Positions 37,360 through 47,819 of a stretch of 64,000 bases of DNA are shown one piece after another; the first letter of the stretch is position 1, and the number at the start of each line of letters is the position of its first letter. A program made the position numbers and the translations under genes. Source of the DNA: Silurus meridionalis (lineage: Eukaryota; Chordata; Actinopteri; Siluriformes; Siluridae); contig NC_060896.1 in the NCBI RefSeq assembly GCF_014805685.1, positions 18,384,277 to 18,448,276 of the forward strand, written 5' to 3'. The notes beneath the pieces are model-generated. The model ran no database searches, was not told the DNA's origin, and saw only the letters and a list, made by a program, of their open reading frames with translations.

Positions 37360-38849
37360 TTATTATTAAAGAAGCAGAGATGCATTTAAAAAAAGGTATG
37401 GACATTTATAGAGTTTCATACAAACAGGCATGTCTTTTTTGGAAACTATTCACACCTTCTAAATTTTAATAGAGTGAGAACTGAATTTTACTGCATTACA
37501 CATGTACATTCAGCTCAGGGGACTTTTTATATTTGTTAGTTTTAGTTTAGTTTTAAGGACATTCATCTCTATAAAATGTCTTTACCATAACATAATAAAA
37601 TGGCCATTTTAGTTGTGAAATTAAAAAAATGCAATGCAATGGTCTATATAAGTTTTTTAATGTAACATATTTAAATAGAACATTTTTAAGATTCTAAAAA
37701 CCCACCCAATAAGTTTTTTGTTAAGGACTTTCAGAAAAGAGTAATACATAAGCGTTGTGTATATCTATTCCAATGCAAACAAGAATTTATTTACAAACAT
37801 TTATTGTAATTTGTCAGTACATTCGCCCACATCCTATAAAGTCTAAAATGGATTTAACATTTAAAATTTTCCAGATTTTGTTTTATATCTTTTAATTTTG
37901 GAATAATTATTCAATAAGTAGGTTTGATATTGAAAAGCGTGTGAAATTAACTTTTTTCTATGGGACATAAAAACAAATGTCAAAAGCAGAATATTTTAAG
38001 GTTTAAAAAGTTCACAAAAAACTTTGTTTTCTCATACTTTTCTCATAATTCTATAAATTGACCTCAGATTTAAAATATATATATTTTTAAGTAGTTGTAC
38101 TTACCTCAAAAATAAGATGCTCTGTTAGGTTACTCATCTTTCTTTAAAGTTAAATGCATTTCCTGTGTAAAAATTTATATAGCAGAAAAAAACTAGCAGA
38201 CCATGTTTCCAGGAAGCATTGTTCCATCTTTTTTTTTTTTTTTCTCTTTCACTGTCTCTTTCATTCTTACACCCTTGTTTAGATATGTTTAAAAAGAACA
38301 TACAAATGGGAAACAAAAACTGACAGCAGTATGCCACTTTAAAGTTGCGAAAATTTGTATTAATCCATATCACAATAGAACATAGAAAACATCAAATGGT
38401 AAAACTAAAGAAATGTTTAATTTAAAGACAGCATAAGTTTTGGGGATGCTTCTCTTGTACTGGAGTGGATACAAGTCAATACCATCAGCCTGGACTGTTG
38501 ATACCTGGCAGGCAGGTCCTTAGATTCATGCCGTTTTTGCCAAATTTTGACCCTAACATCTGTGCATTCCTCCTCTCCCTCACTCAACCATGAGCATATG
38601 TACAACTAAGCATTTGCTACATTTACACAAGAACAAGTCTTAGATGTATAACAGGGGCATAAGACTAAGGGAATTTACACCACCAACGTCTTGTATTACC
38701 CACATCAAGCTCTAAATTACTCACAGGACCATGCACCATTCTAGTGGCTCCACCTCATGAAAGATGCCAATGCAAGGATCACTTATTATATGAGTAGGGG
38801 CACAGATGGCTGTGGTTGATTTCCTCTCGTGTCAGAGGCCCTAGCTTAA
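37356..38849. other. AT-rich non-coding stretch
   Basis: No gene-like frame or recognisable element on either strand. Confidence 0.5.
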
Positions 38850-38857
38850 ACCGAGTG

Positions 38858-39958
38858 CATGGGCGTAAATCCCGGGGGGGACGGAAGAGACATGACCCCC
38901 CCATTTGAGGGTTGTCTTCCGCCCCCCCAGACCCCCCCAGACACATTTAAATAAAGTCATGTCTATTGCATGAGGGCATATAGCTTATCTGTTTAAATTA
39001 AATCATCATCATCATCTAAGAAATGTTCCTTACATTTACATTTTGCTTTAAATCACCCAATACAGGCACTGATGTGCAAAACGTTGATGTTTTAAGTTGT
39101 TAGTAAATAAACTTACTTTTCATTTAAGTCCTCAGTTCACCTGTGCTCATATATCAGCAGCGCAGCACCAGCCTTTACAGTATGTCGAACGCATCTGATT
39201 CGGAGTCCAAAAAGTGTGTGTGTATTAATGTCAGACAGCACACGTACTGCTCAGTAGGTCGCGCATGCTCGGTATCAACAATTCGTTGGTATCAGTAGTA
39301 TATTGGACGTGTCCGAAAGAAACGGTTCTTGATACTGCAGTACGCGTACTGCTCAGTAGGTCACGCATGCTCAGTATAAACAATTCGTTGGTATCAGTAG
39401 TATGTCGGACGTGTCCGAAAGTAACGGTTCTTGATACAGTACTGGTGACTCGAGAACAGCAGTATGTGTGCTGCTCGGAATCGGCAGGTATGCGCATGCT
39501 CAGTGATGATCACTTGTTCAGCAGCATGTTTCAGTTTGATGTGTGTACTGTTGGAGAAACTAGAGAAGAACCCCATTCTCAGGGATATTGATTTATTTTG
39601 AGTCGGATAGACGGTCATACACATTCAAAAGTGAGTAACTTGAGTAACTTGAGCCAAAGCTGTTTCCCATGCAGTGTTTTATTTGGGACGACTTGGCATA
39701 ATGTTAACTTTAAATTAATTAGCATATTAATTAGCCACAATTAGCATATTGTTTAGCTGTGCATTTACTAAATGAGCACTGTGCTACATCCGAAATGACC
39801 CCACTGTATTTTTTTGTATAATTAATTTCTATTCTGTTCTTAAGTGTCTTAATTAATTTGAAATAAAATTGTAAACTTTTTTTTTAATTCCTTATTGCTC
39901 ATGAGAAATTTTATATTTATTGTCCCCCCCCTACTCTTGAATGACATTTACGCCCATG
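38858..39958. mobile_element. Non-autonomous hAT-type element with perfect 8-bp target duplication
   Basis: Termini CATGGGCGTAAAT and ATTTACGCCCATG are inverted repeats. The flanks are ACCGAGTG on both sides (38850-38857 and 39959-39966). The 1101-bp body has no transposase. C-rich and G-rich runs (CCCCCCC) lie just inside the ends. The interior from about 38938 to 39650 is an inverted relative of the interior of 23488-24374 and contains a 102-bp tandem duplication. Confidence 0.85.
39242..39445. repeat. 102-bp tandem duplication inside the hAT-type element
   Basis: Two copies with period 102; GTACTGCTCAGTAGGTC recurs at 39244 and 39346. Each copy contains CAATTCGTTGGTATCAGTAG. The homologous part of the 23-kb element has one copy. 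The open frames here arise from this repeat and are not a gene. Confidence 0.85.
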
Positions 39959-39966
39959 ACCGAGTG

Positions 39967-40666
39967 CTGGGGGAATATGGCAGCACATGGCCCTAAAGCT
40001 GGTTTGGGAATGGAGGGTATAACGAGGAAGCGATTGTGAGGATCACACACTTATACATGATTTAGAATAATTATAAGTGTGCTCTCTTGCAGTGAGATTT
40101 CAGATAATTAAAAAGGTGCAAAGGAAAAGCAATGAGAGAGCCAACTGCATAGTGTGCATATCCATGTGTACTAATTAAAATGCTGAAACGTGAAGTAAAA
40201 AAAATTAAAATCAGTAAGAAGTGAAACTCATCTGCCTCCCACTCTTTTTTCCATGAGCATGTTAGTGTTTTTACACTGGTTTAGCAGATTTGTACTGATT
40301 GATTTTCCAACACCTATTTATATTGAATAATGGCTTATATTGAGTCAGACTTTTGTGTTTTCAAATAAACTCTACAAAAACAAAAAATTCCAGGCATCTC
40401 TGACCTTAAAGGTCCCCAGCTAACACTGAGCACATCCCACACTGTGCAGCATTATAGCAGAGTCTATCAATGCACATTCCTCTCAGCAAAAGCAAAAATG
40501 TCAAAATAAATCGAAATGCCAAATCGATGCAAAAGTGGAAGGGTGCGGTGGGGACTAACCGTTGCTTTGACTGTATGCTTTTTTGTTTTTTAAAGAACAG
40601 TAGTGCCACTAAAGTATATTTGTGAACATCCCCTCAAGCACATATCAGCTTCACCCTGCATGCTGT
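39967..40666. other. Non-coding stretch before the retroviral relic
   Basis: No gene-like frame or clear repeat. Confidence 0.4.
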
Positions 40667-40842
40667 TGCAAGAATTTACAGACTGACTCAACCCAGATTC
40701 CACCCCACGATAAATCAAAATGAACTCATCCGCAAAACAGCTTAAATTTCACAAAAGCAGTTATGTAGTTTGATGTAGAATTTCAGTAAGATCAATCATA
40801 GTCTTAATTTAATCAGTCTGGGAGAGGCAGCAAGCAATCAAG
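40667..40842 (+). repeat. Candidate 5' LTR remnant (direct repeat with 46087-46422)
   Basis: 176 bp starting TGCAAGAATTTACAGACTG and ending ...GGCAGCAAGCAATCAAG. It is shared in the same orientation with 46087-46422, on the other side of the retroviral remnants. It is short for an LTR and no clear primer-binding site follows, so it may be only part of one. Confidence 0.5.
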
Positions 40843-41144
40843 GATCTCAAAAATGCCTAGGAATAAAAAAGGTAAAATTGCAACAACAAAAAAATCTGGT
40901 ATTTTATAAATATAATAATAAACGTGAATCCACTGTGTTGTTTTTTGTTCATTTTGCTAGCTTGGGGGTTTCAATTTAGCAGCCTAGGATGTAGGTAAGA
41001 CATGTGAGCGAGGCAAGCATCATGACATGCATCAAGAGTCATAGACAAATGTGGCACAGAGAATTCAGTACTTTTCCAAAATAAAACATCGTTCAGAATC
41101 ACAAAACAAATATAACGAAAATGATGTAAGTATTCTAAATTATG

Positions 41145-41202
41145 ATGTATTCTTTCGGTGCGGCCCGGTACCAATTGACCGGGGGTTGGGGACCACTGCT
41201 AT
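41145..41202. mobile_element. hAT (Charlie-like) terminus fragment
   Basis: GCGGCCCGGTACCAATTGAC followed by GGGGGTTGGGGACCACTG is a familiar right terminus of Charlie-like hAT elements. No left end was found. Confidence 0.45.
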
Positions 41203-41508
41203 AAAATCACTAGGATGAGGCTGGATGAGCTAGAGGCTGAAAATAAGCAGCTTCATTCTAGACTCAGTATCAGAGACATTTCTTCAAAAAATTATGAAGA
41301 CAGTGAAACAATATGGAAAGAAGAAAAGGTCAGAATGCAGAAAGATATCGCATTTCTGGAAAGGAAAAACAGTATGCTTAAATCAACTGTTAAAACTTTA
41401 ACAATTTGGAGGCCAATCCATGATAAAGAATACCACAACTGAGAAATTTCCCAGTACAGTAGAACTCTCAAACTATTCGCAGAAACCAGAGTCACACATT
41501 CTGAACCC

Positions 41509-41910
41509 GTGAATTACTGGGGGTTGACTGTATTGGTAAATTTGATCCTGCATAAACAGAATCCGTTAGATTTTCTGAAAAACCTGGAACACTATGCTGG
41601 CATTTACAAATTTACCGATGGTGATGCATGTGTTTTGTTAACTGTGCTTGCCGGATACTCTATTGGGAGCTTTAGAATTGCCTATAAGTGAATGCTTGAG
41701 GTCCTAGGTATGATGTCAGTTGACTGGGATAAAATATCCGATATGCAGATGAGAAAGGGGGAGCACCCAGTGGCATTTTCAGGGCGATTACTGGAGGCAT
41801 TCAAAACTTTCACTGTCAAACCTGAAATTACACTGAATTATGTCAGTTTCAAATCTGCCATGCTTAATAAATGTGATTCCCTCACTTATTGTAGCAATCA
41901 ATACATGTGA
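41509..41910 (+). pseudogene. Retroviral gag capsid-like remnant
   Basis: Two adjoining open pieces (41509-41688 and 41692-41910), separated by one stop, carry a capsid-like region including DFLKNLEHYAGIYK and MRKGEHPVAFSGRLLEAF. Further stops follow before the zinc knuckle. Non-functional. Confidence 0.55.
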
Positions 41911-42117
41911 CACACCTACCAGATTTTAATGACATTATTGCCAAAATGACAGTTTTATAACAGTAATTATAATACTCTAATCTCATCCTTTGTCAGTAAT
42001 AGGTGTAAAACAAAGTCCTATCAAAATAGCAATCGCAGAGTATCCTGGAAAAGAGAAGGTAATGCTACTCAAGATAGAGAGGAGAAACCACCTCCTTAAA
42101 ACCCAGATAACCTCCCT

Positions 42118-42170
42118 GTTTGTTATTCATGTGGCAAAGAAGGACATATTTCTATAGAGTGCAAATTCTC
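42118..42170 (+). pseudogene. Retroviral nucleocapsid zinc knuckle remnant
   Basis: Reading from about 42118, the frame gives CYSCGKEGHISIEC, an exact CX2CX4HX4C knuckle. It is followed after a few residues by a stop at 42175-42177. Confidence 0.75.
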
Positions 42171-42177
42171 TGATTAA

Positions 42178-42705
42178 ATGACAGGCTCAGGGAATTACTA
42201 CTTCAATCATTTACAGGCCACAATAAACAGACTGAGCAAAGAGAATGAGGAACTGTGTTCTCAGAAAGAGAGGCAGACCTCTCAAGCCAAGTCTTTTTCC
42301 AAATATGTGGATGATTTGTTGTTGCAGACCACCACCAGAGAGGAACATCTTACTTTGTTGGCAGAATTACGGTTACTAAAAGAAGCAGGTCTCAAGTTAA
42401 ATCCAAAAAAGCCCAGTTGCTTAAATCAGAAGACACTTATATAGGAATCAAAATAAGTGAACGGGGGCTTACACCTTACACCTTACACCTCTGAACACCC
42501 CTCCTTTCAAGAAAAAAAAAAGAATAATTGTTTAATCTGGATTCCTCAGCATCAGACACCCTTTGAAAAGCTGATGGCAGCATTAACTGAAGCTACAGCC
42601 TTACATAATCCAGATAGAACACTGACATTTATTTTGCAGACAGCTGCACCCAGGGAGGCTCTCTCAGCTGTTCTCCTCCAGGAAGTGCAAGTAAATATCA
42701 AATAA
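42178..42705 (+). pseudogene. Reverse transcriptase remnant (YVDD core and downstream)
   Basis: The piece 42178-42444 contains the catalytic YVDD followed by LKEAGLKLNPKK, the usual spacing in retroviral and gypsy-type polymerases. After a stop, 42457-42705 carries PFEKLMAALTEATAL and RTLTFILQTAAP, from the region between polymerase and RNase H. A coiled-coil-like lead (NRLSKENEELCSQKE) sits directly before YVDD, where fingers and palm should be, so this is deleted DNA. Confidence 0.7.
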
Positions 42706-44487
42706 GCTTTTGACTCCTGAACCCTCCCGATACTTCTGATAGAAGCATCAACTTTACAGGCAAAATTTATGTAGATCTAGCAAAACTGCTTGGAATAAAA
42801 CACTGGCTGCTTAATTATCAGGAGGTGATAGAACACTAAAATCAGCCTTGAGGAAAATTGTATTAGAGAATGTTCCCAAATGGCCCAAATCTTAGTAAGT
42901 GGAATTGTACATAGAAGCACAGGTTATATTTCCCATGAGTTAATAATAGGAAGAAAATGAGATTACCTGAACAGCTCCTCTTCGAAGTTCCTAAACCAAT
43001 TATTTAGGTATGGACAATTGAAATGTTTTTTTAAGAACTTGTGTAAATCTTCACCAACCATGTATTACCAGGCAGCTCAGCAAATTGGACTCAACAGTAT
43101 GTATTATGATCAGGATGTACACAAACTAATTTGAACTTGGTGATGACTTTATGGTAAAGAATTACCACCACGAGGCACTGTTAGGATTTGTTGATAGCAT
43201 TCTTGGGGCAGCTGGAATGGGGTTAGGCATATCCAATTAGATCAGTGCTCAAGAACTTAGATTGAACTCAAACTGAAAGCCCTTGTTGGACAACACGTTA
43301 TGCAAACAGATGCATATTTGCAAGGGGGACTGAGTGAAGAAAAGGAAATATCACAATCACATCTGCTCTCACTATCATAACATACTAAAAAAACCTGCAG
43401 AAACAATATGTACTGCATACAGTTTTTGTCCATCAAACATCAAGATATCACCCGCATACTGAAGGAAGTATTAGCTGGAAAGCTTCCGTCAACTCTTTTT
43501 ACTAAGGGGTCCTTATGAAAAGGTTTGGAATTAAATACTGCTTTAATACTATGTCAGATGATTTAAAGAACTTTGTGGATAGATTGAGTAAGTGCCAATT
43601 GCCGATTCCATCCAGCTACATCATGCAAATGGCAAGAGTTTCTCCTCATCCTATTTCTGGCAGGTTTTACAGTCCCCTAGACTACGGTCTTTTGATGGAA
43701 GGCATCCACCTGCCTTTCTCTCGGCAGGAGGGAGAACCTTTAAAATATCTACCAACAGAGCTGAAATGATACTTTGATCAATAAACCTAAGGACACTTCC
43801 TGGGCCTGCTCTGCCTGGAATAGTTTTGACAGGTTCTGGTGTTTTATGAGACAGATATATGCTATGCTTTTGACTGTTTCTGTACCAGTTTTTTTTTTAT
43901 TAGAAAGAACAAGTGTTTAAAATGATCCTTTAGGTGGACAATCTGGGAATATTGCAGGAAAATGTACTAAAGAAAAGAATGGACTTAACCAGATTAATCA
44001 CTCAATTACCATCAGAAGAATGGCGAGGAGGGAACACGGAATGTTGTAATAAGACACCATTTGGTTTTATCTGTGAGTGTGATGCCTTAAAAAACAACTC
44101 TTTTGTGAAACACCCCAATAAAACTATGTGACTTGTGAAATCAACCTAACCTGTTCACAAGGGTAATAGTTTCGGACAAAAGAACATGTGTGCCCGGTTG
44201 AATGTCTTTAAAATGAAGACAAATAGACATGCATAAATAATGGGTGCATTTTAAATCCGAAGACACGCTCACTGCTGTGGAGTTGCACTTTGACATTGAG
44301 CACACCTGTGCCACGTAATTATGTCGGCGTGTTTGTGGCTTTATAAAAAGCACAGTTGAGTGGGACACTTTGATTCCTTTCCTATCTGTAGGCTGGGTGG
44401 CTAGAAAAGGGAGGTGTGCATGAACGCAGGTAGCATTAAGTGATAATTTAACCCCGTTTGTGAGGTGCGGCCAAAGAGCGCTAGCTG

Positions 44488-44531
44488 CTGTTTCGTACCT
44501 GTTTCGTACCTGTTTCGTACCTGTTTCGTAT
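44488..44531 (+). repeat. 11-bp tandem repeat, four copies
   Basis: CTGTTTCGTAC at 44488, 44499 and 44510, with a fourth copy at 44521 ending in T. Confidence 0.9.
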
Positions 44532-45197
44532 ATGCTTTTACACACCGTTTCATAAACCCGAATTAGCTTGTTGGCTTACAGTTTGGACCAAGCGGACGTC
44601 GCGGTTGTAAACCGCTGTATTACTGAGTGTTTTAAAAGATTATCCTGCGCAACGGTTCTGTGCTATGTTTGAGTAAGGACTTGGATATTTATCTCTTGCG
44701 CAGGTGTATTATTAAATTAACAGGCTTGGTATTTTTGCTCCGTGAGCCGCTTGGACGCTTTTTAAATATTAATCGGGAGGTAATTGTTTTTCTCTTTTTA
44801 ACGTGTGTATAAGTGTAAGTACCATTTACATAACTATTTCCACATGTAACTATCTGATGAGCTGTGATTTTTGAGACTTAAGCAGAAGGGGAGATTGTTT
44901 GTGTGTTTTAGGTTTATTTTTGGTTTATTCTTGTTTTTTAAGAATTATGCACTGATTTGCTGTGTTCTGTCCCTTCTGTTACAAAGAGGATTTAATCTAG
45001 TCTCTCCGATTGTGGGTAAATAACTGGTAAGCTGTAAATGGTGTTTTAAAATATGTTTAAGCATTCTTTTGTTTACAAAAATAGTACAAATTTATTAAAG
45101 TCACGTCTCTGTCTTTAATCCCATCCGAACCAGCAGGGTCCTTCATATTTTTGTAACTTTTTTTGGTTTAATTATTCTTTTGGGTTCAATCTATTTT

Positions 45198-45220
45198 CCT
45201 GGGTGAATAAATAACCCAGG
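45198..45220 (+). promoter_or_regulatory. Polyadenylation signal in a hairpin loop
   Basis: CCTGGGT (45198-45204) and ACCCAGG (45214-45220) form a stem around a loop containing AATAAA (45206-45211). The layout recalls polyadenylation hairpins of some retroviral LTRs; use in this locus is inferred only. Confidence 0.5.
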
Positions 45221-45224
45221 TGGT

Positions 45225-45385
45225 GTAGTCGGTTCCTTTTTTATTTTTAATACCTTTTAACCAAGGGTTACAATCTTAGCGTAGTCGGTTCCTTTTTTAT
45301 TTTTAATACCTTTTAACCAAGGGTTACAATCTTGGCGGAGTCGGTTCCTTTTTTATTTTTAATACCTTTAACCAAGGGTTACACA
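45225..45385 (+). repeat. 56-bp tandem repeat, about three copies
   Basis: Copies begin at 45225, 45281 and 45337, each starting near TAGTCGGTTCC or GAGTCGGTTCC and ending in AACCAAGGGTTACA. Near-identity suggests recent slippage or repeated priming. Confidence 0.92.
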
Positions 45386-46086
45386 TGCATCACCATGACC
45401 CTAAACCATTTCTCCATCTTTGGTAATGATAACCAAAACCTTTGCCCAATTAATGAGACCTAATTTTGCATAATACCAAAGTCAACCTGGTCCATCGGAA
45501 TGTACTATTTTCCATATGTAAATGTAACCATGCAAGCAATGTCTTTAAATCCTGAGGATCAACTAGGTTTGTGGAAGATATCCTGGAGTTGAACTTCGAG
45601 TTACCAGATTTAAACAATATGCTGATGTCTTTAATGCAAAAGTAAGATAAGCACATTGTGAAAGCTCAACGAGGTCTGGAAGAAAAGGACAAGGTTTTGA
45701 CTGGACAAATGCATGACAGATTTGGCTATTGTCAATTTTGGTGTTTGGGAAATACCATTCAAAATTGCTGTCTGTGTATTTATTTTTTTCATTAGTTGTC
45801 AGTGCATTGTGATCTATTGTATGAGTATCATGATAAGACGTCAGGTTGCTGACAATTCTATGATTACTATAGGATGTTCCCATTGGCTGTGATGCCTACT
45901 GAAGGCCTTGCTGTTTGTCTGTGTAATTTTTCATTTTTTATTATCAGGTATTATGTTGTATGTGTTACACATAGGGTGTCAGATTGCCTAAGATAGGTAT
46001 TCACTGCCGCTGGGCACCTGCCGACAGGAGGTGTAATCTGTGTAAAGGGATTGGATGTGATGGGTCAAAAGCATCAAAGGTTGGAC

Positions 46087-46422
46087 TGTAAGAATTTACA
46101 GACTGCCTCAACCCAGACTCCACCCCCGTGCTAGTTTACAGACTTCCTCAAGCCAGACTCTATACACCCGACGCTATATCAAAACAAGCTCACCCGTGAA
46201 ACAGCTTAAATTTTACAAAAGTAGTTATGTAGTTTGATTTGGTGTGAAAGAGGCAGATGTAGAGGACAGGGTGGTATGGAGACGGATGATCTGCTGTGGC
46301 GACCCCTAATGGGAGCAGCCGAAAGAAAAATAAGTTATGTAGTATGATGTAGAATTTCAGTTAAATCAATCTTAATCATAGTCTTAATTGAATTAGTCTG
46401 GGAGAGGGAGCAAGCAATTAAG
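46087..46422 (+). repeat. Candidate 3' LTR remnant, interrupted by a tiny RTE insertion
   Basis: Same sequence as 40667-40842, from TGTAAGAATTTACAGACTG to GAGCAAGCAATTAAG. It is longer because of a partial tandem duplication (TTTACAGACT recurs at about 46094 and 46131) and a 94-bp insertion at 46239-46332. Confidence 0.5.
46239..46332 (+). mobile_element. Severely 5'-truncated RTE LINE insertion (94 bp)
   Basis: It holds only the last codons and tail of the RTE family (GADVEDRVVWR-like reading, then GGCGACCCCTAATGGGAGCA). It is flanked by AGTTATGTAGTTTGAT (46223-46238) and AGTTATGTAGTATGAT (46333-46348), a 16-bp target duplication with one mismatch. The paralogous repeat at 40.76 kb shows the uninterrupted site. 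Confidence 0.88.
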
Positions 46423-46873
46423 TACTATTTCTAACCAAAAAGGTGTCTGAGAACATGATTATCTTTTAAACAATATCCTAACCCGACCTGCTGGGAGGTC
46501 GACACCAGCAAAGGTCCAAATACCGGTGACTATCACCTGCTGACATCCGGCTTGATAGTGGCAGCCATGTGTTTCTTTACTCATTTCCTACACTTAATTT
46601 ACATTTAAAGGCTAAATCGTATCTACACTTCAAAAGGAAGAACAGTATAAAATGTCTTTGCAGATTTAGTTCTGTGTTCTTTTTTTACTTCAATTTACCC
46701 AGAGTACTTCATAACCCAGCCATTATGGTTGCACAAGCCAGTGCACTCTGGGGATGGTTGTGTTAGGAAGGGCATCCAGTGTAAAATATGTCCCAAATCA
46801 AATATGCAGATCACAAATCAGAATTTCAGACCAGATCGGTTGAGGCCCAGGTTACCAACGACCGCCACAGGTA

Positions 46874-47815
46874 TTGATAGCCAACAGGGTACGGGGACTG
46901 GGAGAGAAGGAAAGGGGGAATCGTCTACTGAGACAGCAGGGAAAAGAGAAGTGGAGGAGAGTGGAGGTTAGAGTAGGCAGATTAAATGTTTGTACTATGA
47001 CTGGTAAAGGGAGAGGGGTAGCTGATGTGATGGAGCAGAGAAAGGTTGACATGTTGTCTGTAGGGGAGACCAAGTGGAATGGAAGTAAGGCCAGGAACAT
47101 TGGAGGTGGGTTTAAACTGTTCTTCCATGGTGTGGATGGAAAGAGTAATTGTATAGGGGTGTTCCTGAGGGAAATGTTTGGTAAGAGTGTAGTGGAGGTG
47201 AAAAGAGTTTCTGATAGAGTGATAATTGTGAAGCTGGAAGTTGAAGGGGTAATGGAAAATGTCATCAGTGCTTATGCTCCACAAATGGGTTGCAAGATGG
47301 AGGAGAAAGAAAAATCCAAGTTGGATGAAGTGGTGGAGAGTGTACCCAAAAGTGTAAGCACTTTTGTACGTCGCTCTGGATAAGGGCGTCTGCTAAATGA
47401 CGCAAATGTAAATGTAAATGTACCTAGGAAAGAAAGATTATTGATTGCAGCAGACTTAAATGTGCATGTAGGTGAAAGGAACAGCGGTGATGAGGAGGTG
47501 ATGGGTAGGTAGATTTTGCTAAAAGGATCGAAATGGCAGTGGTGAATACTTATTTTAGGGAGAAGGAGGATCATAGGGTGACGTATAAGCATGGAGGAAG
47601 GTGCACACAGGTAGACTATATTCTATGCAGGAGATGCAACCTGAAGGAGAGTGGTGGTGGTGAAGAGGTGCTGGATAATTGGGACTACTACAGAAGTGAT
47701 GAGGAAGACCGCTAGGAAGGTACTTACATCTGGAAATAGAAAGGATAACAAGGAAACATGGTGGTGGAATGAAAAAGTGCAAATAAGGAGAAAGAGGCTG
47801 GGAAAAAAAATTGGG
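46874..47815 (+). pseudogene. RTE LINE endonuclease region (5' part)
   Basis: AP-endonuclease-like region: VGRLNVCTMTGKGR, then KVDMLSVGETKWNGSKARNI, FKLFFHGVDGK, DRVIIVKLEVEGVMENVISA and YAPQMGC. After a small insertion at 47342-47425 it continues with a decayed ADLNVHVGE, then AVVNTYFREKEDHRVTYKHG and QVDYILCRR in other frames. It ends near RRKRLGKK. Several frameshifts; not functional. Confidence 0.85.
47342..47425 (+). mobile_element. SINE-tail-like insertion in the RTE endonuclease frame
   Basis: TACGTCGCTCTGGATAAGGG followed by CGTCTGCTAAATGACG and (TAAATG)n is a common tail in fish SINEs. Short flanking matches (TGTACC at about 47340 and 47419) could be a target duplication. The insertion ends the upstream open frame. 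Confidence 0.6.
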
Positions 47816-47819
47816 CTAG

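Larger units (their letters stand above)
44132..45387 (+). mobile_element. Candidate solo LTR or LTR-leader of a different retroelement
   Basis: It separates two envelope-like pieces. It begins near TGTGACTTGTGAA and ends near GGGTTACACA. A TATA box (TATAAAAAG) is at 44342, four 11-bp repeats of CTGTTTCGTAC at 44488-44531, and AATAAA at 45206 in the loop of a 7-bp stem. The last part is three 56-bp repeats containing CAATCTTGGCGGAGTCGG, which resembles an LTR/primer-site junction. No target duplication was found. A decayed host promoter is the main alternative. Confidence 0.4.
41215..46086 (+). mobile_element. Decayed endogenous retrovirus-like element (gag, pol, env-like remnants)
   Basis: In order along the + strand: a coiled-coil-rich start (41215-41442), a capsid-like gag region (41509-41910), a retroviral zinc knuckle (42118-42170), a reverse-transcriptase piece with YVDD (42300-42415), a connection/RNase H-side piece (42545-42690), and scattered envelope-like pieces (about 43140-44131 and 45430-45760). 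Stops and frame changes occur throughout. Protease and most of the polymerase fingers are missing between the knuckle and YVDD. The segment 44132-45387 appears foreign to it. Assignment to a retroviral genus is not safe. Confidence 0.65.

Noticed and set aside
39231..39591. Overlapping open frames on both strands that look like a repeat protein
   Set aside because: They are created by the 102-bp duplication in a non-coding hAT-type element.
46874..47383. 169-codon frame as a candidate new gene
   Set aside because: It is the endonuclease part of the RTE LINE, interrupted by a SINE-tail-like insertion.
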